From: Urechis unicinctus
Taxonomy: Eukaryota; Annelida; Polychaeta; Xenopneusta; Urechidae
Length of the DNA: 64,000 bases
Assembly (NCBI GenBank): GCA_034190875.2
Contig: CM067348.1
Location: forward strand, 3,892,904-3,956,903
Reading direction: 5' to 3'
Made by a program: the position numbers and the translations under genes. The notes under the pieces are model-generated. The model had not been told where the DNA came from and did no database searches. It saw only the letters and a list, made by a program, of their open reading frames with translations. Shown piece by piece: positions 49,085 to 61,900 of the stretch (position 1 is its first letter; the number at the start of each line of letters is the position of its first letter).

Positions 49085-52000
49085 TGATTGTGAACCAAAG
49101 CGAAACGCGCAGAGTGCGCTTTGAAAACATAAAGCCAGAGAACCAGGTTTCTACGACGCACTTATAATTAGTATGCGGACATTATATTACTCTCACCAGT
49201 GATTTAAACGCGTCAGCGTTTTGTTAAAACAATTAGCATTACAGCAATTTCAAGTTAGATGAGAGTCGATTATATCGATAACTTACACGAGTGGTGAATT
49301 CACAGCAATTTAAAGTTAGATGAGAGTCACCTCAGGCGAATGAAATGCCGCATCAATCTTCTTCTCGGCGGGAGGTTATGAATCGCTCATCATCAGTTCT
49401 CGGAACCTATTCCTTCACGAGAACTTACGCCAAACAGGATCTTAAGGTTTTACTACAATGTTTAATTACTTTTTGTGGCATTATGCGGTTCATGTATGCA
49501 AAAGCGTTCTGCATTCCATAAATGCGGTCGCATGTATTTGATGAGAACTGTACTGCTAGCTCAGTTCGTAGATATATCTATATAGATGGACAAAACTGTC
49601 TGTACATATGAGAATGCTTGTTCAAAAATAATCGTCTATTGATGTCAATTTAGTCTCTGTCATTTTATATGCACATGGTTCTCACTAGCCTCAAATTCTG
49701 AAGGTTTCCTTCACTAGAATTGGCAAAACCAAAAATCATTCGCCATCAGCCGTTGGCGACAGCGGTGGGGAGGTGTGAAACCGCAGCTCTCGCAACTGGG
49801 TTGAACGTTTGAAGTCGTTGCGTGCACCCTTATGGTGGGATGCGCAATCAAAGAACAAACTCAAGTACAAGACAATACCATTAGATATATTAGGCCACGA
49901 AAACATTAATTCTGGCAAACACAAGTTAACTAGCTGATATGAAACACCTTCACGTACAGCCTATAGGATGTGCTGTTACTGATGCCTAACGAACCGACCA
50001 TCCACCATTACAAAACCAAAGATATATCGTTTTGTTTGTGAACGGCAACGAGACGAAATAAAGGCCGATATAACGCCCTATGTTTCGTGAGATGTATCAA
50101 TTACAATAAATAGAATAAATCCTATTTTGCAATCGATGACATGGCTGGGTTCTAGACAAAACTCAACGTTACTGGATTTGGTCCAAGCTGTGCCATAATA
50201 TATCATATGGTTTTCTTATGCAAATCGTCGGTAGTCAATTCTTGAATTGTAGTTCACTGTTCCATCGCTGATGTACAATATTCAGGGTAACGTGTGATGT
50301 TATGACTGTCCTACTATCGCTCATCTCGTACCAATTGCATCCTTTAGTAATTTCTTGCCTCCTGTGAACATAATATAATGCCACTAATTGCGTCGAATCT
50401 TTACAAAAACAATATCGTTCGTTATTGTTTTTCATGCAACAAACAACTGGGTCACATGGTTACAAAGACATTTAATCGCTCGCATGTTTGGGGAAATAAA
50501 ACAATAAAAATAAAACATTGCGTTTTTTCCCACGCGAAATTGTAACGTACGAGTAACGATATCTTACATGATGGAAATGCCCAATGTAGCTTGCGGCTGG
50601 CATTTTCGCAGTGAGGCAAATTATTAGTTGATTGTGAGAATCGTTATAATTTACTGCATTTAAAATGATGACATATCGTAATGATCGACTGCCATGTGCT
50701 CACTCGATACATTAGAATAGCCAAATTCTCGCGTCGATCTATTAGATTGAAGCGCCATCTTAATGGACTTGACCTACGATATTGAGGCACTATCGACTGT
50801 AAATTAATGCGAGGGCATATATTGTTGTGATTTGCTTCAATAAATGTCCCGCACTTTTGCTGTATGCTGTGTAAAGCGAATATATGTAAATGCATGAAAG
50901 AGATAGATGAGTATGGGCTGATATCATTAAGGTAGTATCGCTTGGTTGCATCACCGATTTGGCATGTACTGAGTGTACATTAGCTGTCTGCAAGGGATGT
51001 CCCAGGCAATTAGTTACAATGCACAACATTTGGGTAGTGCATGTTTATACATTTGCTTGTCCACGCTGAAACTGGGACCGTTTCGTTGGAGACGGCACTG
51101 TTTTAGCTTCAGCTATGACATTCATTAAACCGTTGGACCGATTTTTAGTAAGTTATTAGAAACATCCCTAAATTATTCTGTATTGCAGCCTGAAGCAACT
51201 CACATTCCCCCATCAGTGCTGTGCAAGAAATGTCAGCACCACATACTGACACTACAATTATATGCTGCGCGCAGCTGTTAAATCTGTCACGATTAAACAC
51301 GTCAGGCTCAGTCAGCAAGTTCATTTTGATGCTGGTTTATATGCATCAGGATATTGGTACAGAATCGATGTTTTCATTACATTAAGGATAACCTAGAAAG
51401 CGTCCGATGGATCGGCTGAACCTCACATGATAAGCAAATTGTTCTTTGGGGCCACAGCATGATGGGGAAAGCTATTTACATTGATTGAATAATAGGTTTT
51501 TTTCTTCAGTGAGTTGCAAAGACTGTTAAGCTGAGAAAGCAAATCTACCCAGATACTTTCTATACCACTGACCTGTTTGTGTACCCGTACGTGATTCTGT
51601 TTGTGTACCCGTACATGATCCATCTTGCCGAATGGCCTCTTGATCATTAACCATGACGAGTTCTGGTTTTGCACAGATTATTATCCTCAATCGATTACCC
51701 GTTTGAACTTTGCCGAATTGTTCTGATCATTAACCATAAATATTCCGATGATAATCCTAATCGAAGGTGTTGGTACCTTGCAAATTGAAGATTATAAATA
51801 TGCCGATATATAAACCGTGAGGATTAAAAAAACCGTGAGGATGGAACCAACGGTGCAGCTGGATGAACGGTGCAATAGTTAATTATTATTCATATCGTAT
51901 CCTACCCACTCAAAAAGCATTTTTGCGGCCACAACTAGCTCTTAGTAGCATCATTGAAAAGCTCTTTGATAGTAACATGAATGTTATGTGCTCAGATTCG

Positions 52001-55000
52001 TAATTAAAAAAACCCATTCGACTATCCAATGTACATTAGTTGTTAATTAAATCATATCATATTATCGTTACGGTGATGGGTATGTTCACATTTTGCTGTT
52101 GGATGCCAGTAAAGCCTTCGACAATCGATTAGTCGGGTTATATACAATTTCAAAATTCATAAACTTTGACAGATTATAGGAGTCGGAATAGAAAGGGAAC
52201 GCATATATGTCGCAGTGGCAGATTTCTACCGGCGTTTGAATTTATTCATAAGCAAGTGCTATTATGCCTCGGTATTTATGCGACATAAATTGTAGCCAGT
52301 TGTTGGAATTTCCATCAGGATAATTGTTTTATGCTGCTTTGTGTAGGGCCATTCGTCGGCTCATGGGTATGACCTCAAAATCCCACAATCATTTGTTTCA
52401 CTGCATCTGTGATGATGTTTCAGCTGAGACACATCTGCATGGAAGGCTTATGAATTTTGTTCATACTACCATTAATTTTACAAATTTGTATTCCAAATTA
52501 TGCGCTATATAGTAGTCGGTCAAAGAGTCGGTCAAATAGTTTCATGACCGACGTTATAGCTATAGATTGGTGCTGTATAAGTTTTCTTCCAATCATAAAC
52601 AAGCGCTATTTTCATGTTATTATAGGTAACATTTGTTCGATGTAATACTGATTTAATTTGTTTTCTGTATTAAGAGCTTTTTTTGTGTGAGTTGAATGTA
52701 CCCTGCGTACGAAATCAATATTATTATTATTATTATTAATATCAGCGTTAAGATAGTAGCGAACGAAACGACACTAGGTATGAGTGCTGACATGATATAA
52801 TTCACATCGCAGCTTTTATGTAATTTCCATTTTGTCTATACGTTAAATGTGGTTTGCAACTTCCCCAATTATTCCGCGTAGTAAACTTAATATGCCTATC
52901 CCCTGGTGTTGTGTATGCATTCAAAGTTGCTTGAAAACATTCGATAGTTTAATTTTGTATATAAGCATAATGTTTGGCAAGAAAAGGTCTGTAACTTAGA
53001 TATTCAGCAAATCGTGCCCTTAATCAGCACCATATTTTACAAAGCTGTTGCATTATTCAACACAGGCAAGACATTAAATTTACTAAGCCGCTACTTAAGC
53101 TTTGAGTGTTTACCAATTACTTCTCTATATGCTACTGTGTACCACGTTGCTATGCTATTCATATGGTAGCATTTGGAAGTGTAAAAATGAACACATTTCC
53201 AGTTTATTCATTCAAATACAATATTCTGCCTAGGAGTTGATGTTCAGATAAATCAAAACAACGGTTCAACTGGGCTGACGAAGAAATGCTTAATAGCTAT
53301 ATCAGACTATCAAGTGTATCCAATGTGCAGATTCTAGAGTGATATAGCAAAAATTACTCCATAAGAGTGATGCTAACATTCAGGAATAATGCTATACACA
53401 AAGCAATAATAATGCTGCAATAAACCTTTCTTATATGACTCTCAGCGTCACTCCTCTGGGCCTCCATTAGTAAGGCTGGACCAAATTGCCCTATATACGC
53501 TGGTACATTCACATGTAAATGCTATTTATCTCTGACTATTGGATTCGTGATTAGCACTAGTGTAGAAATTGGTGACAACGTTGCAATATTAACATAGGAA
53601 TAAGACGATTAGATGCCTGGTTCCTCAACCACATGTGGCTATATGTGGCTTTCTTTTGCAAATCGTCAATCATTGCATTTAGCGTCAAACATCATTCGCT
53701 TTTTAATTCAGATCCCCGTCAGCATATATGGAACATTCGAAGCAACATCACTAATCTGTGGCTGTTGGTTGACCAAGAAAGTGTGAGTGAAAGCGTCCCT
53801 ATAGTAGGTTATACGTTAGCCATATGGTTTGCAAACATTATTAGAGTGGCTCGTTTTGGTGGGAGTGATATGTCCGTTGGGATGGTAATGTGTAATTGTA
53901 CAAGTGTGACTTCGTTGGGATGCAAACAACAGAGTGGTAAATGATTGATGCATTGATGACTGCACAGGCGATTCATTTTGAATAACCACAGTCGATAATC
54001 TGATCAAGCAAAAAGGTCATAGACAATAACAGGGCATGGCATCATTTTATATTTGTCCAATTGTTTCTGATTCATATAGAAGACAACGTATTTCAGAATG
54101 ATGCTGTTGAAAGCCTTCAAAACTACAATAAAACGTCCCTCTGCGTTTGCGACAGACACTGACTTGCTTATCATCAGCAGCACAATGAATATATTTGTTA
54201 GTCTAAATGCATAATAACATGCATTATAGACGCATTATTTTTCTTGTTCAGTCATTCACATGCGTGTTAATTTGCCAAGAGTTTTTGTAATGGCAAACAG
54301 CGGATTATTCTTTGTTAGAGATTATCGATGTAGGCAGGTACAAATTACAACAAAAGCTTAAAGTTATTTTGATGGTTTAAAAAACTACGGATACGCAATA
54401 TAGCCAAGCTATTCCGATTGTGCGATTCTACCAGGAAGGTTGCCTATGTCCTGTTCTGAATTACCGATATAAAAATGCTTGATGGAAATAACGGCACATT
54501 TGCAAGATAAAGACCTATGCAGTCATTGCATGTGCTTGAGCCACCGGGGAGCTAATTATCTCATTTACATGTCAATATTGTAACTACGTCGATAATTCCT
54601 GCGCCAGGATTAACTAAATGCACTTAAGTTGGATTCTAGGTAATATGTAACCATTACATTACAATATGAATATACCAACGTACAAAGCAAGTACATTGGC
54701 TTGCTATAATAATGTGGGAACTCGTTTTGTATCATTATGCCGCTATTTGCATGGGAAGAATTGTACTAGTCATGCCAGTATATTGCTGTAGCAGATGTCC
54801 AGAAGTAACACTATAACAAGAAGTAAAGGAATGACTAAATCTGTTGATATATATTGGCCACTCATTGTGGCCTAAAGCTTACATTGAAGAATAGAGGGAA
54901 TGCGGAGCCGATCAGTTAGATAATACCGCTGTCGGTGTGTCTTATGAGCCTATTAATTAACTTTATATATTCGTTGCTATATCCTGCAACCATAATGATG

Positions 55001-55260
55001 CATTGAAATCGTCGGAAAGGAGAGAGAGGAAAATATAGAAGTTGTACTATCGTTGTGTTAAATATTTAAATAAACTGTTATTAATTGCTGCGCCTTGATC
55101 CTTACTTTGGAACAATGGTTATATATGATATTATATGAATAGCTAAGTACTAGACATTTGTTTTTCAATATAGCGCTAATTATGGACATTTATGTACTAA
55201 CGACTTGCAACGCGAAGGTGATCTGGATAGTTGCTTTCAATCAGGGTGCTTAAGCATAGT
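49085..55260 (+). repeat. Diverged direct copy of the unit B interior
   Basis: Aligns in the same orientation with 12690-18240. It starts at GAAAACATAAAGCCAGAGAACCAGG and continues through TTATTTTGATGG near 54370 to CGCGAAGGTGATCTGG near 55215. The copy is interrupted by unmatched sequence, mainly within about 51700-54250. Conserved blocks of about 90% identity alternate with stretches near the limit of recognition. No coding signal was found. A small (ATT)n run lies at 52719-52742, and a short local duplication of GTGTACCCGTACRTGAT at 51583-51620. Confidence 0.7.
52719..52742. repeat. (ATT)n microsatellite
   Basis: About seven ATT units in the non-coding block. Confidence 0.9.
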
Positions 55261-57040
55261 GTCTGTGTATGAGATTTGGCTAATGCACGGTTATTGACAT
55301 TAGTATCTGCATCAGCAAGACATCTCGTTTTCTTGAGTGATTGGTTGTTTGCCTTTGAAAGAAAAGAGAAAGCTTTGCAAATAACCCCGAATGTTAAAGT
55401 AATGCTCTGTCCCGATTACGATTGTGTGGGATCGAAGGCACTATCATGATTCCTGCTATACATAGGTCACACAGCATCGGTGATGAGTTATTGCATGGCG
55501 CTAACAACGCATTTACTATCCATCCGTTTGTTATAGATCTCTTTACAGTGCTCGCCATATAGGCATTTTGCGGCAATAGTCCTTAAATATGATCGTCCAG
55601 GAGAATGATTGGCTGCACATTCCTTTCTGCATCAATAAGACAAATAGCATTCCGATTGATCCATTTGCTCCACTTCGTTCTCAATGTTAAGTTGGAAAGC
55701 GTCTGTCAATTTAAATCCTGGATGTTATAATTTGCATAAGAATTGACTTAAATGTGCGACACACATTGTTTGGTATTTGCAGTATACTTGACAAATTGCT
55801 TGGTATTTGAACAACTTGCACGTATTTTGTAACAATGGTATGAATTGCAGTATGCTTACTCTATTTCAGGTCCAATATGTCATTTCACACATCGGTTGAA
55901 TTGTTATTCCTTATTGCAAACAAAATCATTGCACGTATATGATTGAATATGCAATCCGTTCCTTGATGCAATTATATAATTTTGTGTATGGTTATATAGT
56001 AACAAATATCGTAATAACAAGCTTCCTGCAAACATGATAAATTAAATCAATTACGCCGAATCGCTACGACAAACTGAGCGAATTCGCAATGCCTTGCATA
56101 AAAAACTGGTTGTCGATCACCATTTGTGTAACAGTAGGACGATTTATCTTAGCTTTTCCCCTCGTTTTGCTCGGAGAATCCCTGGGTATGGATGCTTATC
56201 GCTGACAACCGTAATGGGAAACACGCACTTGAATGGATGACAAGTTGTAACTGCGATTTTCTCAATATCATTCACCAACTATGTATTTGTTATTTGTGTT
56301 AATACATGCGATATAATGAATGCCTGGTATCTGGCATAATCATCGGCTGATTGCAGACAACGTTATAGCGTACAAAACGATTGCATATTGTAAATAATGT
56401 AGGTTTACTCCTTATCGCGTCCATTTATTGGATGAGACTTCAATTTGATTAACTACACTTACATGACTGACTGCTATATCGATCATAAATCAATGAAAGG
56501 GTACACTGTGTTGTGATTCGGTTCAATAATTTACCCACGCTTTTCCATTAAACACAACTGGGAAATATTTAATAGCCTCGATATTGAAAGTGCATCGCTG
56601 AGCGTTGTTCATAGTGGTCGCTGAAATAACTACTTATTTATGATTTCATCTAGCTACTTCGATTACGGGTAAACAATGGGCTGGTCCCGCAATGTATAAT
56701 CAAGAGCAACATCGATATATTTACATAACACGCTGTTTGATCAAGATGTTGTTGGGCAATTGAGTAGTGGATATATGGCCCTAATTGTTGCCAAATTACT
56801 TAGATGTAATTCAAGTAATGGGAAAGATACAAGCACCAAAAAGATTTTTATATTATATGGCGGTGCGTACAGGCTCTCATGCTAGTGTTGTCCAGAATGC
56901 AGCCAACATCGCAAAAATCGTTGATTAAGGCTATTATTGTGGCATTTAATTGATCACGAATGCTTGATGTTGTATACGACGAATCTATGTGAGCGCAAGA
57001 GGACAGTTTGCAGATACCTCTCCTCGGTATAAAAGCAGAG
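55261..57040. other. Anonymous AT-rich region
   Basis: About 1.8 kb with no recognised gene or repeat. The few short frames have no motif. Confidence 0.5.
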
Positions 57041-57041
57041 G

Positions 57042-57192
57042 GGCAGTATGTGCATCACGCGTGATGAGCTCCACCGTGTGATATATATCCTGGGCAGCAT
57101 GTGCATCACACGTGATGAGCTCCACCGTGTGATATATATCTGGGGCAGTATGTGCATCACGCGTGATGAGCTCCACCGTGTGATATAGATAG
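57042..57192. repeat. 51-bp minisatellite, three copies, with ATCACGCGTGAT palindrome
   Basis: Three tandem units of 51 bases start near 57042, 57092 and 57143. Each holds GCATCACGCGTGATGAGCTCC (CACACG in the middle copy) and CACCGTGTGATATAKAT. The unit length is a multiple of three, so the long repetitive frames across it on the minus strand are an effect of the repeat. Confidence 0.92.
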
Positions 57193-58349
57193 TCCTGCAA
57201 CCACCAGTCGGATGTATCATATCAATTATATTTACGAGAAACCAAAGCTGTTTTCCGATATTCGAATCAATTCACGTATTGTGGCATTGATAAATAGTGC
57301 GTTCATCATTCAATACCAAAATGACTGTGCGAGAGATTTGATGTCAACACTGATTGTGCGTGCTGGGTGTAGCTCAATCTCTAATGATGGTAGCTGTTCT
57401 GGATAATTAATTAAAGTTGCACTCTATATTGTAATATTGTATGCAATATCCCTATATTACTTGCGTCTTATAACTCTGGTGTGCTCAAGCAGATTTATTC
57501 TCCCTCAAGCAAAACGCACAACATACAAACGCGGCGCATATTTATACAGCATAACGTTTATCTTCATACGGTGAAGAAAGAATCACGAAAGTATACGGTG
57601 GTCTTCTGATAAGCCAACTATTCTACTTGGTCACAACTGCCTGTGAAAATGCGATTTCCTTTCAGTTTAGTTCTAGGTGAGTTGACAAGGTTGTAAAGCT
57701 AAAACAAAAAAACAGCATTTATATTATTACGAATATTTTGTAATTAATTTTCTTTCATCTTAGACAAGACTGATAAATTTTTTGTTTGCACAATTATTTC
57801 CCTTACCGTATTGATTAAACTGTATGTCACATTATGTCATATTATTCGTCTTAACCGTCTTGTTTTAAGCGGCAGATGCAACATTTACTTACATGGGGAT
57901 ACAACAAAGATCTGCATCGTTCTTGGATACCAGATTAAAATTCTAAGAAAACCGCGTGCTGATTTAAATCATCTCAATGGATAAGGCATAGTATATTGAC
58001 AATACTGAGCACTCTTCATTACCCGTACCAGACATGTTGGTTAGGCAATACTTCATGTTCTTCAAACTGTCGGTATAGTGACGCACATCACATGGCTACT
58101 ACTTGCGTCATGTCCTCAGCGAATGCTACAATCCATATGTTGAACCAACTGAAGCAGGCCAGTTCAACAAACAGAACTATGTGGGCTAACTAGATTTATC
58201 CATATTCGCATCATGGAAGAAGGTCACAAAGGGAGTTAATAGCCAGCAAGCTATCAGGGCACTATCCAACACCGCAATCAGTCGCTCCTCATGCCATTTC
58301 CATCAACCAATCGTCTCCGTCACAATTGGATGGCAGCGTTGATAGGATG
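57193..58349. other. Anonymous region
   Basis: About 1.15 kb without recognisable coding similarity. Frames of about 60 codons at 57212-57406 and 57996-58193 lack motifs. Confidence 0.5.
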
Positions 58350-58350
58350 G

Positions 58351-58405
<55 letters not shown>

Positions 58406-58927
58406 TATAGAGATATATATATAGATATATATATATATATATAAATATATATTTATATATATACATATATATATATACAACTAAATTTTTTTACATATAT
58501 ATATATACGTATATATAAATATAAATATATACATATATATATTTATATAAACATATATATCTATATTTATATATATATATCTATATATACATGTTTATAT
58601 AAGTATATGAATATATATATATATATTTGTATCTATAGATTTATATACATATATATATATATGTATATATATATATGTAGATATATATATATATATTTAT
58701 ACATATATGTATATATATACCGAAATATATATATATATATAATAATATCTATATATATACATATATATATAAGAAAGAAGTATATATATAAATATATGTG
58801 TATATATATATGTATGTATATATAAATGTATATATATATATTTTCTGTTTATATATATACATTTATATATATATATTTAAAATATATATATCTTATATAT
58901 ATATATATATATATATCTATATATATA

Positions 58928-58994
<67 letters not shown>
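58350..58994. repeat. Large TA-rich tract
   Basis: About 650 bases of TA repeats with many short interruptions (GAGATA, CATATA, AAATATA), ending in a pure TA run of about 75 bases. Ile/Tyr-rich frames on both strands are artefacts. Confidence 0.95.
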
Positions 58995-58996
<2 letters not shown>

Positions 58997-61900
58997 TGCT
59001 ATATATACATATATTCTGCGTCTTTATATAAAAGACAGTGGTGCTTTGTGCTGAGTAAATGTTTTGCCGATCTGTTGGAGGAGGAAGCTTGCCACAGCCA
59101 CATACGATGCACAGGGATACAGGGATATAATCTATTTATTTCCTTGTCAATTCAGCTCATTTGTTACGAAATCCTGCGCTCAGATAAATCCACAACACGC
59201 ACACAATATTTTCAAGTTTAATGACTTACATAGTAAGATCTCAACCTCAAAAGATGATATTTCCCGTAATTTCTGCAAACTGTAACTTAATAATCTATTT
59301 AGAATGTTTCAGCACAATGTACTGGGTTACGCATGCCATATTAAGCAGAGCATGTAATAAAGGAACCTTGGACGTCCTGCGCACTATCATTTTACAATCG
59401 ATGCACTGTTTTATACCCAAATATATTTCATTTATTTCCGCCGTTAGATTTATAAGAGGCTATCGGTATTAAATGAGCGTAACATTAAGATACCAAGCGG
59501 AGCAGTTTATAGGTTTAAAGATATAAGACTTCTTGTTTAGTTTTGTTCGCTGGTCAGATGGTGCCAGTGGAACGTCAACCGACCTTTCACAAGCGACCAA
59601 AACTTCCTATCATCACATCTAATTAACAATAAACCCAAGCGCACGTTCTCGTCATATCGCTTAAATGAGGTCTATATATCACCAGATAAAAAGCGATACA
59701 CCAAGGAGGTTGCGACACAAAACTCCAATATAATACAGTTATTGTGGTTGTAAATCAGCAGCTCAATGGATATTGATGTAAGTAACGTGAAGGAATTCAC
59801 AGTTTTAAAGGTCTCACAGTCGCAACAACTTATGGCTCTAGATTCATCCGATATGTTATATTATATATGCGATGTCAGGTTATCCCTGGTATCAATATGG
59901 TAAGGGCCTATGGCTGACATTCCTTCTCATCTAAATACTACAATTGTAATCCCTATAAATCTCGATAAAACTTCTCCTTCATGTCACTCACTGATAAGGC
60001 TGGTTAAAGACCAATATGATAGAGGAATAGGACATCAATGCATTAGTGCGATAGGATTTAATGGAACGTAAACATGCTTGCCAACATATAAGTAGGATCT
60101 CCGACTGATCGATCCCGGTGTCAATTCACAATACCGTGATAAAGCAGCTTCACTAGCTCAACAAATGGTGGTCGACATACAGTCGCCCAACATCTAGCAG
60201 TTAATCCATGTGATAAGCTGCTCATATCGGTCCATCCGATGACATGCTCATATCGATCCATGTGGTGACCTGCCCATATCAATTCATGTGATAATCGGCT
60301 CGATAATCGATATCGATAATCGGACCGTTTGAAATAGCTTGTGTAAGGTCTTATTTTAATGGCGCATTAGAAACATTCAACGCACATACCTAATGTTGGA
60401 ATGCATTCCTCGCCTGCGCAAGTTGCAATATTCGATGGTATTTAGCATTCCTTGAATGGTTTGCTGTAAGTATCAAACGCTGTCGTTGTGATTGTTAAGC
60501 TGCATAACCATGTATTCTGCATCTCGATATAATCGGACAACATCAGCGATTATCAAATTTGATGCGATAAGTTCAACATTTATTATTTGGATTATATTAC
60601 CAATTAGCATGCCGTCGACTCTTTCGCCGTCAAACAGTTCTTAAGAAAATGGAAGTTAAAATGATTAGAAAGTCGGTGGGAGGGCAGATAGTGGTCATTT
60701 TTGTTCCGGAGAAAACAAGCCGAAATGCACCATTGACAATTAGTTAATATTTGTCATCTGTTTCACTGGCCTCACAGTGTTTAATCTCCGACGTCAAATG
60801 TTTTGATTATTAGATATGTCACGATGACTAGTCTGTATATCAAAACCAGAACAGAATGGCCAACATCGCTCTTGGCCTATATTATTGCATTCGTGCGCGG
60901 ATCTTTATTTGAACCTTTCTAGACTTATTTCCAACAATAACGCACAATTAGGACTCAATAAGCAGTAACATTTTCTAATGGAACGATGTCGTCGAGTAAC
61001 CCGACTGTCTCACTACCTAACCTGATGCAGGTGACGATATGAGTCAGGCAAACCATTGTAAAGGGGAAAAGAATTAATATTTGCTCGTGAAAACTTCGAT
61101 TGATTCCACATGCACCCCAACATATAACACAACCACGTCATAAATCTGACACCTAACCATTGAGGTCATTAATGACACCGTACTGTTTTCGTTTAGAATG
61201 TGGATTGTTATAAAAATGGTTCGGCAACACACAGTGCTCACTAAGATGCCGTCGTGTTATTAATGAGACAAAAATGCTCTTGCAAGTTTAAATGCGTCCA
61301 ACATTTTTAGTATTAAATGCATCCATTCATACAAGGTACCCCGAATACTATGTTAGGCATCATACAACTTAATGTGGTAAGATTATACAGACAATTTGCG
61401 CCTAATAATACCCTTTTAGATCACAATTCAATTGAAAGCAGCTGTATTGTAACTTCAAATACGAACAGTAATTCTATTAGCATAAGGAAACAATGAACGT
61501 TTTACTCTGATTAAAGTTGCAAATGAAATATCATGAGACTCCTCGCATCCTGCTGGTACACTAACATGTGACCTGCATGGATGACGACCACTGTAGCCAC
61601 ATTTACTACATTGATGGGCGTTGTGAAGATATACACGACGAACCAGATGGTAGATATCCATATGATGTGCTGTATCAACTGGTCATCAAATTGGTTGACA
61701 AATGCATTCATCTGGGCAAGTTCAAACGCACGACGTGTCATAGGCTTTGCCATATATTATTTCCCGTAAACTACATTATTAAACTATAACATAATATTAT
61801 CGTTGTAGAATAGAAGACACTACATAGTGTCATTTGTGCTGATTACCCGTATACGTATGTATGCTCATAGGTGTAGCAACGGTTCTAACAGTAGAGTAAC

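Noticed and set aside
53633-53944. 103-codon frame as a host gene
   Set aside because: No motif, no splice or promoter support, and located in a non-coding repeat copy.
57042-57192. CRISPR-like array
   Set aside because: Three head-to-tail identical units without distinct spacers, in a eukaryotic sequence.
56954-57220. Repetitive minus-strand protein across the minisatellite
   Set aside because: The repeat unit is 51 bases, a multiple of three, which keeps chance frames open; no known domain.
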